Shown: positions 6,621 to 9,998 of the stretch, piece by piece
How positions within the stretch are numbered: the first letter of the stretch is position 1
How the letters are laid out: each line of letters starts with the position of its first letter
NCBI GenBank assembly: GCA_020216575.1
Contig: JAIUYC010000065.1
Span: 1 to 9,998, forward strand
Length of the DNA stretch: 9,998 nucleotides
Direction of reading: 5' to 3'
From: Coleofasciculus sp. S288
Lineage (GTDB): Bacteria; Cyanobacteriota; Cyanobacteriia; Cyanobacteriales; Coleofasciculaceae
Program-made: the position numbers and the translations under genes
The notes under the pieces: model-generated
Told to the model about the DNA's origin: nothing
Database searches by the model: none
What the model saw: the letters and a program-made list of their open reading frames with translations, nothing else

Positions 6621-8213
6621 ATGAACTTGCCCAGGCTGATCGCCATGATTCAACCCATCAGTGTTCTTATCCTACTGACCAGCATCCGACTGGCGACAGG
6701 ACTGGACGGGGTTGCTGCACCGTCGTTACGAGATGATGATGAGCCTACAGAGTTCCAATCCCTTTGTTCAAGTCAATTAGAAACAGCAATTGATGCAGTG
6801 ACTAGGCGTTCCGAATTTGCGCGATCGCGTTGGGGAATTGCGATCGAAACGCTATCTACACCCAACACGCTCTACCGTCGCGATGCAGAGCGTTATTTTA
6901 TCCCGGCATCGAATGTAAAGTTGCTAACAACAGCAGCTGCCTTACGCCAACTCAGTCCCCAGTTTCGGATTCGGACGTCAGTTTACGGAACTGGAACTAT
7001 TCCAAATTTGGCATCGTTGCGTGTCGTGGGACGAGGAGACCCAAGCTTAACCACTGCCGAGTTAACAAACTTAGCTCAACAGCTAAAACGTCAAGGAGTG
7101 CGTCGGGTACAGCAGCTAATTGTGGACAATAGTTACTTTCAAAAATCAGGCATCAATCCGACCTGGGAATGGGAGGACATTCACTACGCCTATGGAACAT
7201 CCGTAAATAGCTTAATTCTCAATCAAAATGCAGTAACCCTGACCCTTGTACCCCAACAGCCCGGTCAACCGTTACAACTGAGTTGGAACGATTTAGTTGC
7301 CGCACGGCAGTGGCGGGTGGAAAATCAGTCGAGGACAGCCGCCGCCGGAACAAAAAACTCAGTGGAAGTCACTGGGGTGATGGGTCAGCGTCTGTTGCAT
7401 ATTAAAGGTGAGCTGGCCGCAGATTCCCAACCCGATTCCTGGAATTTGGCGATACCTGACCCAGCTCACTATTTCTTAGAGTCCTTCCGCCTTATTTTAG
7501 CGTCCCAGGGGATTACTGTTGCTCGATCAGAAGTAACGGTTAGCCCAGAAAGTGCTCATACCAAGTTGAATTCAGTCGTGGTATCTGACACGGGGACACC
7601 GCCGAATCACTCTCCGCATCGAGTACTACCTTTGATCGCAACTTGGTATCAGTCAATGACAGAATTAGCCGTCGTTGAATCCCCGCCGCTTGCAGAGTTG
7701 GTGATGGAGACCAATCAGGAGAGTAATAACTTGTATGCAGAGGCATTGTTGCAAACGCTTGGGACTGAGGTGAGTCGCGAATCAACCCCGGATACTGGAG
7801 TAACTGCGGTTAAGCTGGTGTTAACGGAATTAGGGGTTGACCCAGAAAGCTATGTATTGGCGGATGGAGCGGGATTATCTCGTCATAACTTAGTGAGTCC
7901 AGATGCGATCGCACAAACCCTCCAACTCATGGTACAAACCCCCCAAGCCTCAGTTTACCGAGCCTCTTTACCGATTGCTGGTGTCACGGGTACGCTCCGC
8001 GATCGCTTTCGCAACACATCCGCCCAGGGTAATCTTCGGGCAAAGACTGGCACATTGAGCGGTGCCTCCGCTTTATCTGGATATCTGGATGTTCCCGACT
8101 ACCAACCCTTAGTTGTCAGCATCATTGTCAATCAATCCGATCAATCTACTGCAACACTACGTCAAGCTATTGATGAGATTATTCTCTTACTAACTCGCCT
8201 CCGGTCTTGTTGA
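6621..8213 (+). CDS. dacB: D-alanyl-D-alanine carboxypeptidase/endopeptidase, PBP4 type (peptidase S13)
   Basis: A 530-residue class C penicillin-binding protein. It removes the terminal D-Ala from peptidoglycan stem peptides and/or cuts D-Ala-mDAP cross-links outside the cytoplasmic membrane. All three penicillin-binding motifs are present: SxxK as SNVK with nucleophile Ser97 and Lys100, SxN as SNN at 368-370, and KTG at 475-477. The large gap between the first two motifs (about 270 residues) is the inserted domain typical of S13 enzymes; GRGDPSL (137-143) and DGAGLSR (415-421) are also family-typical. A hydrophobic stretch at about 9-26 looks like a signal peptide. The ATG at 6621 has no visible Shine-Dalgarno; the ATG at 6645 (Met9) is an alternative that would still leave a signal sequence. 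The length is somewhat above that of many S13 proteins but fits cyanobacterial members. No sharp terminator follows the TGA. Confidence 0.95.
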   Translation: MNLPRLIAMIQPISVLILLTSIRLATGLDGVAAPSLRDDDEPTEFQSLCSSQLETAIDAVTRRSEFARSRWGIAIETLSTPNTLYRRDAERYFIPASNVKLLTTAAALRQLSPQFRIRTSVYGTGTIPNLASLRVVGRGDPSLTTAELTNLAQQLKRQGVRRVQQLIVDNSYFQKSGINPTWEWEDIHYAYGTSVNSLILNQNAVTLTLVPQQPGQPLQLSWNDLVAARQWRVENQSRTAAAGTKNSVEVTGVMGQRLLHIKGELAADSQPDSWNLAIPDPAHYFLESFRLILASQGITVARSEVTVSPESAHTKLNSVVVSDTGTPPNHSPHRVLPLIATWYQSMTELAVVESPPLAELVMETNQESNNLYAEALLQTLGTEVSRESTPDTGVTAVKLVLTELGVDPESYVLADGAGLSRHNLVSPDAIAQTLQLMVQTPQASVYRASLPIAGVTGTLRDRFRNTSAQGNLRAKTGTLSGASALSGYLDVPDYQPLVVSIIVNQSDQSTATLRQAIDEIILLLTRLRSC

Positions 8214-8333
8214 TCACTCAAGCAATTCTGCAATTTAATTCTGATAGAGGAAAACAGCTCAGAAGCTTGCAACTCTTAAATTGTGTCCATTTTACTACTA
8301 TTTGAATGCCCTTACGACTTTACAGAAAATTCA

Positions 8334-8362
8334 TTGACTTTTCATAAAAAGCTCACTATTCG
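8334..8362 (+). promoter_or_regulatory. Weak candidate sigma-70-type promoter
   Basis: TTGACT (8334-8339) is separated by 17 bases from TATTCG (8357-8362). The -35 match is good and the -10 match poor. It lies about 25 bp upstream of the first leader copy, a sensible place for a promoter serving the leader and the CBM2 gene. By-eye call only. Confidence 0.2.
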
Positions 8363-8387
8363 GGAAACTTGTTTGTTAAAGTTGGTT

Positions 8388-8472
8388 CAGAAGGGTGATT
8401 CAAGACCAACACTAAGACTTAACGGCACTGAAGTCGTACATTCATTGGGAATGCACAAGTAAAACAGTTGTT
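8388..8472 (+). repeat. Leader copy A
   Basis: Shares ordered blocks with leader copy B at 8629-8717: CAGAAGGGTG (exact, 8388-8397 and 8629-8638); CTAAG; GCACT (8425 and 8668) followed by a close match of A/G-rich sequence and GT; TTGGG; and GTAAnnCAnTTGTT. The spacing from CAGAAGGGTG to GCACT is 27 bases here and 29 in B. The start-proximal part (8481-8510) matches 8821-8845 as well. Confidence 0.55.
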
Positions 8473-8507
8473 TTTTTGTTGATTGCGGTCGCCAAAGGAA
8501 ATCAAAA

Positions 8508-8585
8508 ATGGCTGAATTTGCTATTGATTTGACTCTCTACGGAGTTTTCAGTACAGAGCTTTGCGGAATCCTCATGCACTTTTAA
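8508..8585 (+). CDS. 25-residue mini-ORF: possible leader peptide or remnant of a paralogue's 5' end
   Basis: It starts at ATG 8508 and stops at TAA 8583-8585. Its initiation site, CAAAGGAAATCAAAAATG, matches the CBM2 gene's site, GAAAGGAATTCAAACATG, at 15 of 18 positions, with AAAGGA in both at exactly 8 bases from ATG. The peptide begins MAEFAIDLTLYG, weakly like MTNSSIDFALTS of the CBM2 protein (shared ID and Leu/Thr pattern), then departs. Two readings fit: a small translated regulatory peptide, or the surviving start of a deleted paralogue. Evidence for translation is only the ribosome-binding site. Confidence 0.3.
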   Translation: MAEFAIDLTLYGVFSTELCGILMHF

Positions 8586-8628
8586 TAAAGCCTCCGCTGC
8601 TTGCAAAGTTAGTTTTTGAAATTTAATC

Positions 8629-8717
8629 CAGAAGGGTGTATGTTCACCTAATTCTAAGGAGAAACCTGCACTAAAAGTAGCACGTTTCTTGGGTTAATAC
8701 ATGTAATGCCAATTGTT
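8629..8717 (+). repeat. Leader copy B
   Basis: Second copy of the leader, offset 241 bp from copy A at the CAGAAGGGTG block, directly upstream of the CBM2/Calx-beta gene. About 100 extra bases (8718-8820) separate its conserved part from the shared start-proximal block. Confidence 0.55.
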
Positions 8718-8828
8718 AAGATGACGCTGCCAATCAATCTTTTGCTTCTCTAACTACTGATTTTAATTTGTAGCGAACATCTAACCCATTGGTATCAAAC
8801 GGTTTTTCTTCATTGAATCCGATTGCCG

Positions 8829-8834
8829 AAAGGA
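8829..8834 (+). promoter_or_regulatory. Ribosome-binding site of the CBM2/Calx-beta gene
   Basis: AAAGGA lies 8 bases before ATG 8843. This fixes the start, which also places the CBM2 fold at residue 1 with no room for a signal peptide. Confidence 0.7.
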
Positions 8835-8842
8835 ATTCAAAC

Positions 8843-9998
8843 ATGACTAATAGTAGTATCGACTTTGCCCTCACCAGTGACTGGGGACAAGGCTTCTCTG
8901 CAAGTATGTCCATTGCAAACAATGGAAACAGCAACTTGAATGGCTGGACACTTGAGTTCGATTTCCCCTACGCAATCACGCAAATCTGGAACGCTGAAAT
9001 TGTTAGCCGTACTGGCGATCGCTATGTCATTCGCAACGCAAGTTGGAACGGCACTGTCCCTCCCGACGGGACTGCCTCGTTCGGTTTTGTGGGCGGTCCT
9101 GGTAACGTCACGACTGAACCGAGTAGCTATGTTCTCAACGGACAGTCCCTAGGCACCTCAACGCTGCTGCCTACCCTCTCCATTGGCGATACAACTATCG
9201 CTGAAGGCAACGCTGGCAACACTCTTGCCAGCTTTAGGGTTGGACTCTCGCAAGCCAGTGGTAAATCGGTGACGGTTGACTACACCACTGCCGATGGCAC
9301 GGCAAAGGCAGGTTCTGACTACACCGCCAAGTCTGGCAGTGTTACCTTCGCCCCTGGGGAAACCAGCAAAACCATTGCGGTGCCGATTATCGGTGACACC
9401 CGAGTGGAACCGAATGAAACCTTCGCTGTGAATCTCTCCAAACCCAGTAATGCCACAATTACTGATGCACAAGCTATAGGCACAATTAGGAATGATGATG
9501 TTTCATCAACACTGCCACAGCTATCCATCAGTGATGCGAGTTTTACCGAAGGCAACAGTGGCACTACCAACAGGGGATTCACAGTCAAGCTTTCGGCAGC
9601 GAGTACAAAGACAGTAACCGTGGGCTACGCTACTGCTGATGGCACGGCAAAGGCGGGTTCTGACTACACCGCCAAGTCTGGCAGTGTTACCTTCACCCCT
9701 GGTGAAACCAGCAAAACCATTAGCGTACCGATTGTGGGTGACACTACGGTAGAGTCCAACGAAACCTTTACCGTCAACCTCTCCAAACCGAGTAATGCCA
9801 CAATTACTGATGCACAAGCTAAAGGCACGATTAGGAATGATGATGCCTCCCCAACACTGCCGCAGCTATCCATCAATGATGTGAGCTTTACCGAAGGCAA
9901 TAGTGGCACGACCAATGGGGTGTTCACAGTCAAGCTTTCGGCAGCAAGTACGCAGACGGTATCCGTGGGCTACGCCACTGCCGATGGTACGGCAAAGG
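8843..9998 (+). CDS. CBM2 and Calx-beta repeat protein, probably secreted or surface-exposed (C-terminus cut by window)
   Basis: The frame is open from ATG 8843 to the right edge, 385 codons. Residues about 3-105 resemble a carbohydrate-binding module family 2, which binds cellulose or chitin: NGWTLEFDF with Trp35, IWNAE with Trp49, and NASWNGTVPPDGTASFGFVG with Trp68, plus Trp14; some of these tryptophans would form the flat sugar-binding face. A short linker is followed from residue 109 by Calx-beta repeats of 115 residues each (TADGTAKAGSDYTAKSGSVT, GETSKTI, NETF, GTIRNDD), a Ca2+-binding beta-sandwich common in large bacterial adhesins. Two full repeats and part of a third are visible. 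There is no N-terminal signal peptide, so export, if any, may use a type I route with a C-terminal signal outside the window (inference). The catalytic or anchoring part, if present, lies downstream. Confidence 0.92.
   Translation, partial: MTNSSIDFALTSDWGQGFSASMSIANNGNSNLNGWTLEFDFPYAITQIWNAEIVSRTGDRYVIRNASWNGTVPPDGTASFGFVGGPGNVTTEPSSYVLNGQSLGTSTLLPTLSIGDTTIAEGNAGNTLASFRVGLSQASGKSVTVDYTTADGTAKAGSDYTAKSGSVTFAPGETSKTIAVPIIGDTRVEPNETFAVNLSKPSNATITDAQAIGTIRNDDVSSTLPQLSISDASFTEGNSGTTNRGFTVKLSAASTKTVTVGYATADGTAKAGSDYTAKSGSVTFTPGETSKTISVPIVGDTTVESNETFTVNLSKPSNATITDAQAKGTIRNDDASPTLPQLSINDVSFTEGNSGTTNGVFTVKLSAASTQTVSVGYATADGTAK
9167..9998 (+). repeat. Tandem Calx-beta coding repeats, exact 345-bp period
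   Basis: Repeats begin at 9167, 9512 and 9857 (codon CTG of LPxLSI), each 345 bp (115 codons) with no indel; the third is cut at the edge. The block 9287-9376 matches 9632-9721 at 86 of 90 bases, with three of the four differences synonymous. The N-terminal part of the first repeat (to about 9280) is clearly more diverged from the second than the second is from the third. Confidence 0.92.

Larger units (their letters stand above)
8214..8842. other. 629-bp intergenic region with duplicated leader
   Basis: It holds no long ORF. The first 120 bases (8214-8333) show nothing recognisable and no strong terminator hairpin. From about 8380 to the CBM2 gene start the region consists largely of two diverged copies of one leader (8388-8510 and 8629-8845), the first ending in a 25-residue mini-ORF. 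The stretch 8718-8820 is present only in the second copy. Confidence 0.6.

Noticed and set aside
7540..7785. Minus-strand ORF within dacB
   Set aside because: Antisense shadow of a gene with all three penicillin-binding motifs in frame.
9158..9933. Four minus-strand ORFs opposite the CBM2/Calx-beta gene, two of them near-copies beginning MCISNCGIT
   Set aside because: They recur at the 345-bp spacing because they are the antisense of the Calx-beta repeats; no start signals of their own.

Overview
The window looks like a chromosomal segment of a cyanobacterium, probably filamentous. The evidence is at least nine copies of the octamer GCGATCGC (HIP1; for example at 682, 1196, 3821, 4962, 6257, 6821, 7905, 7999 and 9015), a very long multi-PAS hybrid kinase, short mobile repeats ending in AGGACTTACGCA, and a CBM2/Calx-beta surface-type protein. 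No rRNA, tRNA, CRISPR array or transposase gene was seen. Genus assignment is not possible from this window alone.

Layout. From about 6423 down to the left edge, everything reads on the minus strand. In transcription order: a 229-residue membrane-anchored protein of unknown function; a spacer holding a 15-bp tandem repeat and a 92-bp inverted-repeat element; a two-gene unit matching the TIGR02587 (DUF2391) membrane protein and its partner TIGR02588, joined by an ATGA overlap; a spacer holding a second copy of the same element in the opposite orientation; and a giant signalling protein running off the left edge. That protein has an N-terminal receiver-like domain, about seven PAS domains and a histidine kinase core. 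From 6621 everything reads on the plus strand: a class C penicillin-binding protein (DacB/PBP4, peptidase S13), a 629-bp intergenic region carrying a duplicated leader, and the start of a large CBM2 plus Calx-beta repeat protein running off the right edge.

How the genes may relate. Most products face or sense the cell envelope: DacB trims or opens peptidoglycan, the 229-residue protein and the TIGR02588-like protein each have one membrane anchor and a probable beta-rich outer domain, and the CBM2/Calx-beta protein is probably surface-exposed or secreted. A functional link to the multi-PAS kinase is only suggested by position and shared strand.

Main points for a second look: (1) the TIGR02587/TIGR02588 pair, a conserved two-gene unit of unknown function, bracketed here by two inverted copies of one small mobile element; (2) the kinase's receiver domain, which has Glu where the phospho-accepting Asp is expected; (3) the duplicated leader before the CBM2 gene, whose upstream copy ends in a 25-residue mini-ORF with the same ribosome-binding site and spacing; and (4) Calx-beta repeats with an exact 345-bp period and near-identical DNA, suggesting recent duplication or gene conversion.
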